Of a DNA stretch of 64,000 nt, positions 21,463 to 33,535 are shown piece by piece. This stretch comes from Humulus lupulus (Eukaryota; Streptophyta; Magnoliopsida; Rosales; Cannabaceae), in contig NC_084795.1 in the NCBI RefSeq assembly GCF_963169125.1, positions 186,904,214 to 186,968,213 on the forward strand, in the 5' to 3' direction. Under the pieces are notes generated by a model. That model saw only the letters and a program-made list of their open reading frames with translations, had not been told where the DNA came from and searched no databases. Position 1 is the first letter of the stretch, and each line of letters starts with the position of its first letter. The position numbers were made by a program, and so were the translations under genes.

Positions 21463-22390
21463 TCATATGTCAATCTTATATGCGACGGTGGTTCTAATTC
21501 GATGGGACGTTCTATACGACCAAAGGACTTCAGGTAATTGTTCTAGCCATGCCCCCTTCTCTTCTTCAAGCTTTTTCTTTAGGGTATCCTTCATTGTTTT
21601 GTTGACAGCCTCAACCTGTCTGTTTGCCTGTGGATGAGCCACTGAAGAAAAACTCTTGATAATCACATGCCTTTTGCAAAAATCTGTGAACAGATCGCTC
21701 TCAAATTGTGTGCCGTTATCCGAGACAATCTTTCTTGGCAACCCATAGCGACACACGATTTTCTTGACAACAAAATCTAGCAGCTTCGACCCACTTTGTG
21801 TAGTAGTCAACAACAACTACAACATACTTGACATTGCCTTTTCCTGTGGGTAAAGACCTGATCAAATCTATTCCCCACACAGCAAATGGCCACGGGCTTT
21901 GCATCTGTTTTAGCTCATTAGAGGCTGCTCACAGTATCTTGGAGAACCTTTGGCACTTGTCACACTACCGAGAAAAATCCAGAGAGTCTTCATTCATCGT
22001 TGGCCAGAAGTATCCTTGCCTTAGGATCTTTTTTGATAAACTCTACCCCCCAGCATGATCTCCGTAGAAACCTTCATGGACTTCTCGCATTAATTCTTTG
22101 GTATTTTCCTTTGAAACACACCTTAGAAGTTGCATTGAGTACCCTCTTCTGTAAAAAATTCCATCGAATAGAATGAATCGAGCCGACTGCCTCTTGTGGA
22201 TTTTTGCTTTATTTCTGTCCGCTGGCAGCACTCCATGCTCTAAGTATTCAATGAAGGGCATCATCCATGTGTCTATTGCTTTGATTACCAGGGAAGACTC
22301 TTCTGTTTGAATGCTCGGTGCAGACAAATGTTCAACAGGTACTATATTCAAGGTGTCAGCATCCTTTGCGTTTGTTAACTTGGCCAAAGC
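21463..22390 (-). pseudogene. Integrase of the second Tat element
   Basis: Minus-strand order: zinc-binding part with EVHEGFYGDHAGG and CDKCQRF (HHCC), then the catalytic core. WGIDLIRSLP carries the first Asp, VSDNGTQFESDLF the second and QANRQVEAVNKTMK the Glu, so the DDE triad is readable. The core is spread over two frames (21716-21904 and 21463-21816), and a stop interrupts the zinc-binding part. The C-terminal part decays below 21463. Confidence 0.88.
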
Positions 22391-22529
22391 ATCAGCATTG
22401 AGTTCTGGTCGCGAAGTACTTGTTGGGGAGTATATTATTCGAACTGTGCCAATAAGTCTTTTTCTTTATTCAAATAAGCAACCATCTTCAGACCCCGGGC
22501 TTGATATTCACCAATAATTTGATTAACCA

Positions 22530-22740
22530 CTAACTAGGAGTAACTGTAGATTTTAAGTGACTCTATATCCATGTCCTTGGCTAATCTTAATCCTATGACC
22601 AGAGCTTTGTATTTGGCTTCATTATTGGATGTCGTGAAGTCAAATATTATTGCACAGTGGAATCGATGCCCTTCGGGCATGACTAAGATCAAACCTGCTA
22701 TAGCATTGTGCTCGTTGGCAGAACCATCTACGAACAACTT
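22530..22740 (-). pseudogene. Archaeal-type (second) RNase H domain
   Basis: FVDGSANEHNAIAGLILVMP shows the first catalytic Asp (DGS), and SNNEAKYKALVIGLRLAKDM the catalytic Glu. The third acidic site, expected as YSDS, reads YSYS, so it is inactive. It lies between the gypsy-type RNase H and integrase, diagnostic for the dual-RNase H Tat clade. Confidence 0.85.
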
Positions 22741-22798
22741 CTAGGAAGGAGTTTGGCTTTGGAGTTCAGGCTCTTCTATTGACTCGGTATCCTGGAGC

Positions 22799-23260
22799 CT
22801 AGTAAATTTTGGGAAAAAATCTGCTAAAGCCTATCTCTTCATAGCTGCACATGGTGAGTAAGAAATATAAAACTGTCCATGTTCGACTTCCCATTTTAAC
22901 AATCGACCAACGAAATTTGGCTTCTGCAGGACTTGCTGTAGGGGCTGGTCGGCGAGTACTACGATGGGGTGAGCTTTGAAGTATGGTCGCAACTTTTTGG
23001 AGGCTAAAATCAAGCAATAGGCTAATTTCTCAATGGGCGGATATCGCAATTCTGCTCCTCTTAGCCTTTTGCTTATATAATACACAACTTTTTGAACATG
23101 TTCCTCCTCTCTGATCAGGACAGCGCTAGCAGCATACTCGATGACTGCTAAATAGATGAACAAAGTCTCTTTCTTGATCAGTTTGGCCTAAATCAGTGGT
23201 TGCAACATATGAGACTTTAGAGCCTGGAAAGCCTTCTCACACTCTTTCGTCCACTCGAAT
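22799..23260 (-). pseudogene. Gypsy-type RNase H of the second Tat element
   Basis: The minus-strand ORF 22831-23163 reads YLAVIEYAASAVLIREEEHV, VVYYISKRLRGAELRYPPIE, KLAYCLILASKKLRPYF, and KPNFVGRLLKWEVEHGQF; the expected catalytic ADQP-type word is LADQPLQQVL. It is out of frame with the RT upstream. Confidence 0.85.
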
Positions 23261-24170
23261 TTCCTATTTGCCCCTAAGTAGATTAAAAAATGGAACGCAT
23301 TTGTCCGTTGATTTGGAATTGAATCTTCTCAAAGCGATGATCCTTCCTATTAGACTTTGAACATCTTTAATTTTAGCTGGCGGCTTTATTTCGATCAGGG
23401 CATTGATCTTTTCGGGATTAGCTTCGATACGTCGCGAGTTCACTATGAATCCCAAAAATTTTCGCGATCTAACTCCGAAGGAACACTTAAGGGGATTCAA
23501 CTTCATCTGATATTTGTTCAAGATGTTGAAGCACTCTTGAAAGTCCCCAATGTATTCTTCTTCCTTCTTCGACTTAATTACCATGTCATCAACATAAACC
23601 TCCTTGTTAACATCGATCAGCTATGTGAACAAGTGATTGACTAGTCATTGGTAAGTCGCACTAGTGTTTTTCAAACTGAAAGGCATAACTTTGTAACACT
23701 AAAGCCCTGTATTAGTTCGAAAGCTAGTATGATCCTCATGAGGTGGGTGCATACTGATCTAATTGTATCCAGAGTATGCATCCATGAATGATAGGATCTC
23801 ATGCCCTGAAGTTGCATCGACCAGCTGGTCGATCCTTGGGAGGAGGAAACAATCCTTCAGGCAGGCTTTATTAAAGTTTATGAAATCCACGCATGTCCTC
23901 CACTAGCCATTCGGCTTGGGAACTAGGACGGGATAATAGACCCAAGATGGATAAAACGCTACCCTGATGAATCTGTTCTCCTTTAGCTTCTGGACCTCTT
24001 TTTTTAACGCTTTTGATCTATCTTTGTCGAGTAGCCTCCTTTTTTGTTGTACTGGTGGAAAACTTTTATCTATGTTTAAGACATGACTGATAACTGCTGG
24101 GTCAATCCGAACGATATCCTTATGCAACCAGGAAAACAACTCCTGGTTCTCCTTTAAAAATTCCACCAGT
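23261..24170 (-). pseudogene. Reverse transcriptase of the second Tat element
   Basis: The lead-in at 23903-24166 contains LFSWLHKDIVRIDPAVISH and PSWVYYPVLVPKPNG (fingers). After frameshifts the palm is seen at about 23580-23610 as EVYVDDMVIKSKKEEEY. The thumb follows: LNPLKCSFGVRSRKFLGFIV and IKDVQSLIGRIIALRRF. The central fingers/palm region (23620-23900) is readable only in pieces. Confidence 0.85.
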
Positions 24171-24489
24171 TTTGTTTTGTTGTTGTCTCTATGTTTTTAC
24201 CGACTGTCACAACCGTGGTCGGATCTGCCTCATCAAGTAGGACCTCCTCGAGGCCCTTGACTGGTCCTACGTCTTCTTTAAAATCCCCAAAGTGAGGATC
24301 TAAATCTCTATCCTCACATTGGGCAACACCCTATTTGGTGACCTGCTCACCTGATTGGGCTTGTACTTCATTGGCCAAAAGCAACCCTTTCTCGGCTCTT
24401 TCTCTCGATCCACCCCTTTTCGCCTTGGTAATCGAGGAATTATAGCATTCTTGCGCTTCTCATTTGTTTCGCAACACGCATCCTACCCA

Positions 24490-25110
24490 TGCGTCGGTTG
24501 AAAACTTCATGGCTAGGTGTCAGATCGAGGTCACGGCTCGTAGGTCGACTAGAATAGGCCTTCCAATGACAACATTATATGCCGAAGGAGAATCAACTAC
24601 TATAAAAGTAGTGATTAATGTCCTGTTCGCAGGTGAAGTTCCTGGTGTGACTGGAAGCCTGATTGACCCCGTTGGCATGAGCTCTTTGCCAGAAAAACCA
24701 TAAATGGTTTGGTTGCATGGCTCCAAATCCTACACTGACAACTTCATCCTCTCCAGCAAAGACTTGTACATAATGTTTACTGAGCTTCCTATATCCACTA
24801 ACACCCGATAACCATCATATTGGCGATCTGGACATCCATGACCAGAGGATCCAAATGGGGAAATCGGACGTGTTGGGCGTCAAGCTCAGAGAAATTTATC
24901 AGTTCTTCCTCTGTTCGAGATTTTTTGGGAGTTCTCTCCTCCACATTCAGCATTTCAATGTCCTGGTCATGACGTAAGGTTTGGGCATATTGCCCCCGCC
25001 ACTGGAGCTGGCTGTAAAGGGGGCGAGCATTGGCGTACAAATGCCTGCTCGTTGCCTCCTTGAGCCTCTCGCTGAGAACCTCCTGTGGGTCATACATCTT
25101 CTTAGGTGTC
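24490..25110 (-). pseudogene. Protease of the second Tat element
   Basis: ORF 24798-25097 ends at a frameshift just before RVLVDIGSSVNIMYKSL (24730-24800), the D-x-G-S-S active site. The downstream part, 24520-24726, reads GSIRLPVTPGTSPANRTLIT, TFIVVDSPSAYNVVIGRPIL: a textbook Tat protease C-terminus. One frameshift separates the active site from its N-terminal half. Confidence 0.85.
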
Positions 25111-27180
25111 CTTTCTTGATAAGGAACTTAATCTCATCTTTATTTGGTTGCACTTTTTGGTGTCATGACCATAGTCGTTGTGAAAATGACAAAACTAGGT
25201 TGTATCTCTTTTGGAGATATCTTTCCTGATCGGCGCTAGTCGCTTGTAAGGGATAGTGGTGTTGGTAGCCTGGTACATTTCTGCTCTGCTTTCGACTAGG
25301 GCCGTGTAATTGGTGAAGCTTGGCTCGAATATGTTACTTTTAGGGCGCTTATTCTCAGACGTTGACGGCTCGTGGTTCGCCCTTTTCCGTCTATTTTTCC
25401 TGTTCTTTTTGTCATTGCCATTGGGTTTCCTAGACCCATTGGCAACTTTGGTGGGATCTTCCTTCAGACCCTGCTCATCTGTGGGTGCCTTCCCCTCATT
25501 GGATATTGCCTCTTCTAGCTTGATGTACCGATCCGCCCGGTCCAGAAATTCTTAGGTGCTCTTCACCCCATTCTTCCTTAAATTGTTCCAGAGTGATGAA
25601 TGGTGCCATACTCTAGTAGTAAGTGCCATCATCTTCCCCTCATCACCAACTATCTTAGCCCCAGCAGTGGCTCGCATAAAGCACTGGACATACTCCTTCA
25701 AGGATTCGCCTTTCTTCTGGCATATCTTGACCAGTTGGTTGGCTCAGTCGGATGTACTCCACTAGTGTAAAATTGCCCGTAAAACTCTTTCACGAACATT
25801 TCCCAAGACACTATGCTAGCAGGAGGGAATTTAAAAAACCACTCTTGAGCAGTATCAGATAAGGTGGCTGGAAAAATTCTGCATCGAGTGTCATCTGACA
25901 CCTTCTGGATGAACATTTGTATCCCGATTTTATTCACATGAGATATTGGGTCTCCCAATCCATTGAAGTTGGGTAAGGCTGGCATCTTAAATTTTCTTGG
26001 GGTTTCGGCCATTGCTATCCTTTGTATGAGCAGAGTGCCTCTTCTACGGTCGTACTCAATGTGGGATGTCTGATTCAACGCATCGAGTTGGGCCTATACA
26101 ACGTCTGTTATTGTTGGGGTGACCGGTGCAGGAAGGGCATACTAGTTGTGCCTTTCCCACCTTTCATTGAGTAAGTCCCTCAAATCATCACCCCTACGAT
26201 TTTGCTCGCTAACACCCAGTCGATCAAGGACGTTAGGTTGCCTAGGCTGCCCCCCAGCATTCTGGCTTGTCAGGCAATTTTCTCTTGGGAGGGGATTCCA
26301 TTCTCCACCCCTCTCTCCTTGCATTCGACCAACATTTCCTCTACCGGAATCAGCTTCATTGTAGACATGACCATCCCTAAAATGCGACAAACTATGGTGC
26401 GACCTGGTGATCGCACTATTTCTTCCTTCGCTCGCTAGCATGTCCCGACCGTCAGGTGGAGGCTTGCGTTGGTCGGTGGGTCCCCTGGCATTATTATTTT
26501 GTGGGGGGGCTCTGACTACAGAGCCTGACTCGCTTTTCCTTCTAGCAGCAGAAGGACGTTGTCCCCTGCTTGGTGGATTTGGCTCCTTAGCAGTTTGGCG
26601 TCTAAGGCTTCGGGGAGGCTGCCCGGCCCTATTCTGCCTTTGCTACTAGGGATTATCATGACCAGCACGAGAAGGAGGTTGCTGCTCAGGATCTTGAAAC
26701 GGAATATCCTGTTGAGCAGCAGGAGGTTGCTCCGACCTATGAAGGCTTGCCGGTTGAGGTGGAGTGTGGTGATGTTGTGGATGATTTGAATGCGGACCTT
26801 GTTGTGGCGGTACACTGAGTGGTTGATCCGGTTGAGAAACAGGTGTAGGCTTTCCTCGTGCAAACTAAATGGCTACCTTCAGGGCGGCAGTGGTGTCCCT
26901 CTATCGGCGGTCCAAGTCGGCCTACCACTCATTCATCTCTTGACGGTGCATGTTAATCTCTCTCCGCTGTAATGCCATGTTTTCAGCCACATTTTCCTGA
27001 TTAGCCCTCAGATTAGTTAATTCTTCCTACAACACAATCAGTGTTGTCCTCAGGGTCTCAGAATCCATTATCCCCTCTTCGAAATCTATTTGTGGCTCAT
27101 CCTCAGCCACATTTTGTGGAGGAGGCTGGGTTGGTGCAGTACCGGAGGTTTGTCTAGTCTTTCTAAACGTTTACGCCATT
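25110..27180 (-). pseudogene. gag of the second Tat element
   Basis: The capsid core is in 25698-26078: PRKFKMPALPNFNGLGDPIS, AQEWFFKFPPASIVSWEMF. The finger near 25110-25200 reads CHFHNDYGHDTKKCNQIKDE, an intact C-FHxDxGHxTxxC, unlike the copy at 2.3 kb. The N-terminal part (26142-27180) is Arg/Gln/Asn-rich with several frames. It begins close to the PBS. Confidence 0.83.
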
Positions 27181-27206
27181 TGATCTTTTTGGATGTCTTG
27201 AGTTCC

Positions 27207-27227
27207 GCTCTCAATGAAAGCACCAAA
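27207..27227 (-). promoter_or_regulatory. Primer-binding site region of the second Tat element
   Basis: The minus strand reads TTTTGGTGCTTTCATTGAGA right after LTR end ...GGGTCAACA. It is shared with the left Tat element at 4445-4465. Confidence 0.75.
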
Positions 27228-27228
27228 A

Positions 27229-27838
27229 TGTTGACCCTCGAATTGGTCAACGACACGGAGTCAAGTAAAATAATAGAAATTGAGATGAAATCAAGACAAA
27301 AAGATAAACAACGCAAAAGATTTATAGTGGTTCGGCCCCAATAAGATGGTAATGACCTACGTCCACTTAGTGTTCTTATTAATGTAAATCCCAAGAACTG
27401 TGATCAATGAACTCAGGGCTCACGAGTTTCACTAGATTTAGGATGAATACAAATATGGTGGATAGAAACTCTACTTCTCTCTTAGAATTCTCAAGTTGCA
27501 TAAGTCCAAAAATCCAAAAGTCCTTTCTCTTGAGCCCTTTGATTTTTATTTATAGGCTAAAGGAGTTCTACATGGGCCAATGGACCTTAATTACATTTAA
27601 TACAGATGTAGCTAAGTAATAATGGAAATTACAGTTAATATATAATTACAAGATTACATATCTGAAGGAAATAAATGAAAATATGCGACCAGACTGGTCG
27701 CCCATAATTATGTTGTCTGATGAGCCAATTCTCTTCTGGTCGATGGTCAAACAGATCATACTTACTTAAACCGCCACATGTATTCCACGTGTAGGCTAAT
27801 CCTGCCATGTCATCAGGTAGTCCGTTTTTCGGTAAACA
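27229..27838 (-). repeat. 5' LTR of the second Tat element, 610 bp
   Basis: On its own strand it starts TGTTTACCGAAAAACGG and ends GAGGGTCAACA, adjoining the PBS. No second copy is present in the window. The expected 5-bp duplication beside it would be agtac (27839-27843), but the partner cannot be checked. Confidence 0.75.
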
Positions 27839-28552
27839 AGTACCATTAATTCACTAGCGAATAATTAATCTATAATCTAATTATAGATTTGAGCTCGATA
27901 ACTATTCACTTCCAGAATTAACCCTTAAGGGAATCAATATTCGATCTGTTAGGAAAGAATGGATTCCATTATTGTAATTCATGTTCCCAGCCATCCATGA
28001 TATTGAATCTCCAAAACAAAAGTCATTAGCCTCATTATTCTAAGAGACTTTAACAAGTGAATCAAAAGATCCAATAAACACAAATAAGAGTTCATGAATA
28101 CTCAGGATTTAGACTGATCCACAAATGATCATATATTATGATAAGAATTTAATCTTTATGTCAAACAACATGTTTATAAAGATAATTAATTGTCATCGGT
28201 TCTCTAATACATAATCTCTATTATATACATCACCTTTACTAAAATGTCTATCCACATTAGTAATCTGAATCTAGATTACTCACATCTTGTATGCTTAGCA
28301 AACCGTACTAGTATCCATTTATTAAACACTCCATATTTTAATATGTTACTGACTATTTTATTCATTATATATGATCTTAATTCTCTTGTACTAATTAAAG
28401 ATCATATACTCATGAATGAATACAGAATTTTCTTGATATTATCATATAATTAATTCAAACAATAATTATAACATTCAAATATAATAAAATTGTACTTTTA
28501 TTTAAAACCTAATAAAATGTGTTCACATGCTTTTAGGGCATTAATCCTAACA
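27839..28552 (-). repeat. AT-rich block, possibly a copia-type solo LTR
   Basis: On the minus strand it begins TGTTAGGATTAATGCCCTAA (28552 downwards), a wording I associate with some plant Ty1/copia LTRs. It is non-coding and very AT-rich. I could not find a matching inner end, a PBS or a target-site duplication, so the identity and left boundary are uncertain. Confidence 0.35.
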
Positions 28553-29559
28553 AACATATGCTCAATAATCAAAAGGAGTATTAAAGTTTATAATGAATGA
28601 CTTAGGCAAAGGTAGATGAAATGTCATTTTATGCTCAAAATAACCATAAGCATTCAAACCAAACAAACCAAACTTATAATACACTTTCAAACCCCAAAAG
28701 CATTCCCAACTTTCCCATTCGTACTTGTTTTGAGAGAAAATGCATACACATCAAACTTTTCCCTTTTTTTAATGATACTACACTCCCCCAAACTTATTTG
28801 TATGGCCAATTGGAGTGTAGTTCATTTTCCATATATATATTTTCTCTCAATCTTTTTATTTTTCTATCAATAACCTTTTCAAATACATACCTCATTACAA
28901 ACCAATACCGCAATCAATTTTTATATGCTCATGGTAAAATCAAAGGAAATGTAGATTTTAAGTGTTCATATTAGGCTCAACATTAATGTCAACAATAAAA
29001 ATAATTTTATTAAGCTCAAAGTGGGTAAGTAGGGATTTATTAATAAAGGTTGGCTTGAAAGACTCAAGCATTCCAAAGAATCACCTAAATCATCTTCTTA
29101 AGCATGCATCATCTAGGATGTAATCTCGAATAATAAGCAAGAAAGTTCTAAGAAATTTGTACAACTTTCCACAAACAAAATTCAGCGAACATAAATGTTT
29201 TTCAAACACAAGGAATTAATTCACAAATCATGATTAAGCTCTTAAATATTTATAAGCACCCAAGTAAACCATGCAAATAGTACAATCAAGCACACAGATT
29301 TAATTGACTTTTGTTTTCATCTAGCTCTACAAATAATTCATTCAATTATTCTCATTGGCTTATCATTGTCAACTTGATTCAACATACATGACACTCTAAA
29401 CATTCAACATCCTAGATACAACAATATTACAAATAAAAGACTCAACAAGATACAAGACAACTAAAACACAAACACAACTTAGAAAAGTAGAGTGTGTGAA
29501 ATATAAACATTGTCAAGCATACTTAGATATCAACATGCTTTAAAAAGGTTGCGAAGGCA
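28553..29559 (-). other. 3' untranslated region of the Athila element
   Basis: No gene seen. The minus strand has AAGTTTGGGGGAGTGTAGTA at about 28775-28796, a G-rich run of the type common in the 3' region of Athila elements. The 3' LTR expected to the left is not found: no copy of the 5' LTR end (62807 onwards) occurs here. Confidence 0.5.
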
Positions 29560-31269
29560 GTAGTGCCTAATATGGATAGAATTGAGGCGGGTGTCGGAAA
29601 GATACTGGCTCTTCATTGTGATGAATTTACCATCGACTGACCAATGCGGTCAGTTGTTCAACATGAGTGATATCATACGTGCTCCGTTGGGCCATGAACT
29701 GGTGCATATGTTGGTTCTGTACAATTTGATATTGGTTCTATTGCACAACATAATTCAATTGGTCGTGCATATACTGTACGTTGGGGTCGAAGGGGCCACC
29801 AATGGCCAAAAGCAGTGCACTTTCCTGCGAGGCTCATGCTTCATGCAGAATATGAGCGGCCTCATTGCCATCACCATCGTCATCATCATCATCATCACAC
29901 CTTTGTTCTTTTTGCACATTGAGATTCCCTTGGGCAGGTGGTGGAGGTTCTAAGGACGTCATAAGATATTTTAGTAATTTAGCTCGACTAACGGGGTCAT
30001 GACCTTCAGAATAATGTCACTCTCAAAAACTAGTACATCCAATGTATAACATAAATCTTTTATCAAGGACCCATGACCTAAACCACCTGTAGTAGTAAGC
30101 CTATAAAGATTGCAAATCACTCTACCAACTTTTAATGGACAACCCCTTCATAATTGCATATACGAGGAGTAGACGATCTTTTCCAATATCTGACATATGT
30201 GTAGTGGGCAGTAAACAAGCACTCACAAAATATGTCCAAGCACGAGCCATTGGATTTAATTGATATCTCCACATGTGCTTGGGGACATCTTGTGAGTAAG
30301 TGAAATGGTCACCGGGCATGCCCACAGTTTCTGCAACATCAACATAATCAACCTCACTCCCATAAGCCCACTAGTGATATTTATCTTCCTCCTGGTTAAG
30401 AGAATGCAACCCATATAAGGCATTAATGGATTCGATGTGAGCTAGGACTTTCTTCCCCCTTACAAAAACATCATTATCTTATTGATCTAGAAAATTTGTA
30501 TAAAATTCATAAACTTGGAAACAGTTGGACCTAGTCATCTTCTCCTCTACAAACATTTTCCATTTTCTTCTTGCAATTTTCAACCAGGATGATTTCATAA
30601 GTGGGAGTCTCATATGGATCATCTCGATATTCCATACCTCTTTGCAAATATCTGACATATGTGTAGTGGGCAGTAAACGAGCACTCTCAAAATATTTCCA
30701 AGCACAAGCCACTTTATTTAATTGATATCTCCACATGTGCTTAGGGACATCTTGTGAGTAAGTGAAATGAGCACCGGGCATGCCCACAGTTTCTGTAACA
30801 TCAACATAATCAACCTCACTCCCATAAGCCCACTGGTGATATTCATCTTCCTCCTGATCTAGAGAATGCAACCCATATAAGGCATTAATAGATTCAATGT
30901 GAGCTGGGACTTTCTTCCCCCTTACAAAAACCTCATAATTTTCTTGTTCTTGAAAATTTGCATAAAATTCATAGACTTGGGAACAATTGGCCCTAGTCAT
31001 CTTCTCCTCTAAAAAGATTGTCCATTTTTCTTCTTGCAATTTCTGTCCGGGTGATTTCATAAGTGGGAGTCTCATATGGGTCATCTTGTTAAATCATACA
31101 ACTTTCCGGCACCAAGGATCATGCACATAAGCGCTTACATATATTAAAAGCAGTTTTGTTGGCAAACTTTACAGGATCAAACTCCAGTGGGTGAAGGATT
31201 TCGAGAGGGCGATGATCTAGAGTTATTTTTGGAAGTGGAGGCTTGAGTAGGATTTCTCTTTGGACCCAT
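29560..31269 (-). pseudogene. Downstream Athila ORF resembling 'putative plant transposon protein' (PF20167-like), with internal duplication
   Basis: Start chosen at 31269 (MGPKRNPTQASTSKNNSRSS, basic Ser-rich N-terminus typical of these proteins); a stop follows shortly after. The main domain reads YEVFVRGKKVPAHIESINAL, YGLHSLDQEEDEYH, then HMWRYQLN, ARLLPTTHMSDI and, in the second copy, RLLLVYAIMKGLSIKSW. A 462-bp segment is duplicated in tandem and in frame (separate entry). The tail (29560-30000) has an Asp run coded by repeated gat and a Gln/His-rich coil. It lies after integrase, where an env-like or extra ORF sits in Athila elements. Function unknown; stops in both copies. Confidence 0.7.
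30161..31084 (-). repeat. 462-bp in-frame tandem duplication inside the downstream Athila ORF
   Basis: Landmark words recur exactly 462 bp apart: atctgacatatgtgtagtgg at 30188 and 30650; aagtgggagtctcatatg at 30599 and 31061. 462 is 154 codons, so the frame is kept. The copies differ at scattered sites, so the duplication is not new. Confidence 0.9.
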
Positions 31270-32170
31270 AATGCTTTTCTCTTCCTTTTCTCTCTTATAG
31301 TACCCCAAGCTTAGTGTACTGAAATTTCGACTGCACTTCCCCTAGATTTCTCACTATGCCAAATATTTCCAACACAATATTTGTCTAATTCATAGCAATT
31401 CAACACTACACAACAATCCCAATACAAATGTAATAACATATCCATAAAACAAAAACCCCCTATTCTTCCTCTGACAAGAAACCCATCAAATCAAGAGAAA
31501 CAATCAAGTTTAAAGACTTACTTAACAGTAGCAATACTCTTCACTGCCTTGATTGAACCAAATGCCGAAGAAATTTATACTTTGACCACTTATTTTCAAA
31601 AATTAGGAGTTTGGGTTTGGAATTTAGGTGAAGTGAATTTTTGGATGAAAATGGAGGATTTATAAGTGTAGGAGGCTAAATCTATGGAAGAAAGATGGGG
31701 ATTTGGGTTGTAATGTGTGATTTTTTTTTTGGCTTAAATGGGATTGGGAAAATTTTGGAAGAAAGGAAGAGTAAAATGAAGAAGTTGAAAAAAATAAGAA
31801 AAGAATGGGTGAGAATGGTATTTTTTTCGTGTTTTAATCCCTGGCCCAAAGTAGCGTTGCAACTAGTGTCTTTGGTTGGATATTCTTGAAACCTCTGTAA
31901 GTCTTCTATGTTGAGGCTTTCATACCTTGCGTTGCGGCTCTAATTGCTCCATGAAAATTTGAGCCCTCTTTGTTTCCTGCCTAGCTGCGACCCTTGTAAA
32001 TGGCGTCGCAACTCTAATTGCCATTTTTTTAGTTTTCACGATTTCCACGGATTGAATAACATTACAAAATACAATAAAACGAAAAAAATGAAAGATAAAA
32101 TGTCAAAACTATACTTGAAACAAAAACAACTAAAAAATTTCATAAACTAATAAAAATAAAATTGCTAGAT
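31270..32170 (-). other. Athila spacer between integrase and downstream ORF
   Basis: No protein-coding domain. Two parts: an AT-rich stretch (31270-31840), and a stretch at 31850-32020 with repeated short words on the theme gcgttgcaac / gctgcgaccc / ggcgtcgcaac. Similar words recur at 63670-63900. Confidence 0.5.
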
Positions 32171-33535
32171 ACCTCCCAGTGGCTCTGTCATTAACGTCAT
32201 TTAGCTGGACGTTGAACTCCTCTTCAGATGGGCTTCAAGAGGATAATTTACTTCGCTTGGTCGACGAGCCCACTCGATTATGGCTTCACTTGCTGCCCAT
32301 TCACCTTGAACATTTCACCATTTTTATTTTTCAGTTCTACTACTTCATAAGGTAATATTCTCACAGAAATAGCTTCACCCGCGAATTGAAAAGAACTACT
32401 TGCTGCCTAGGTTACATCTCATTCGAACGAGGTTCTTATCATGCCAGCCCTTAGTTCTTTCTTTGTTTACATTTGCATAATCATATGCCTCATTTTGAAA
32501 TTCCTCTAATTCATTTAACTACAACAACCTCTTCTCACCTGCAGCAACCATATCAATGTTTAGCTTTCTCATTGCCTTGTATGCCTGATGCTTTAGTTCC
32601 ACTGTTAGATGACATGCCTTTCCAAAAACCAACCTATAGGGTGATAAACCAATGGGTGTTTTAAAAGCTATTCTATAGGCCCAAACTGCATTATCGAGCC
32701 TTTTAGACCAATTCTTCTGCAAGTTTTACACGGTTTTCTCTAAAATGTTTTTCACTTCCTCTATTTGAGATTTCTTTTTGGCCATTACTCTGAGGTTGAT
32801 AAGGCCAAGCAGTTGGGTGCCGAGCTCCATATCTAGAGAGCAATGCATCAAACCGACTGTTACAAAATGACTCCCTTCATGACTTATGATAGCTCAAGGA
32901 GTACCAAACCGAGTGAAGATGTACTTTTGAAAAAAATTTAACACCACTTTCCCATCATTTGTAGGTGTTCCAACTGCTTCTACCCACTTTAACACATAAT
33001 CCACTACAAGCAAAATATATTTATTATTGTACGATGGGGGAAACAGTCCCATGGAGTCTATCCCCAAAACATCGAACAATTCCACCTCCAAAATAGAAGA
33101 TAGTGGCATCTCATTTCTACATAATATTCCCGGTGCGTTGGCAACGATCACATTTCTTAACAAACTCTTGAGCATATCTAAAAAGTGTAGGCCAAAAGAA
33201 ACCACTTTGAAGAACTTTCGCAGTTGTTCTTGACCCTCCAAATTGACCACCACACTGGAGAGTATGACAATGGGTCAAGATAGAATTCATTTCTTCAACC
33301 GGTACACAACGACGAACGATCTGGTCTGTATAGTTCTTGTACAGTATGGGCTCCTCCTAATAATAGTGTTTTACTTCTGAGTAAAATTTCTTAAGCTATT
33401 GTCTATTCATCTCAAAAGGCATAATAATTGCAACTAAAAAATTCACATAATCAGCAAACCATGACACCATTGAACTATCACTTACCCTAAATAGTTGCTC
33501 ATTGTGGAAGTAATCATTTATTTCCACTTGATGTT
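32171..33535 (-). pseudogene. Integrase of the Athila element
   Basis: Minus-strand reading: zinc-finger remnant near 33200-33535; core at 32894-33253 with LFDVLGIDSMGLFPPSYNNK, YILLVVDYVLKWVEAVGTPT, NFFQKYIFTRFGTP; C-terminal part at 32519-32722 with WSKRLDNAVWAYRIAFKTPI and GLSPYRLVFGKACHL; and at about 32290-32340 VELKNKNGEMFKVNGQQVKP. The order and wording are Athila. The stretch with the second Asp and the Glu (32723-32893) is broken. Confidence 0.88.

Larger units (their letters stand above)
20448..27838 (-). mobile_element. Second Tat-lineage element: pol/gag half with 5' LTR
   Basis: On the minus strand: 5' LTR (27838-27229), PBS, gag, protease, RT, RNase H, a second archaeal-type RNase H, integrase, then an antisense extra ORF on the plus strand. 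The second RNase H and the antisense ORF are hallmarks of the Tat/Ogre/Retand clade. Its 3' side is split by the Tekay element at 13615-19839 and its 3' LTR is not found. All domains have frameshifts or stops. Confidence 0.88.

Noticed and set aside
27839..28552. Confident copia LTR
   Set aside because: The TGTTAGGATTAATGCCC start is suggestive, but no inner end, PBS, partner or duplication was found; kept only as a low-confidence feature.
29876..29900. His-rich or microsatellite gene product from the cat repeat
   Set aside because: On the sense (minus) strand it encodes an Asp run within the tail of the Athila extra ORF.
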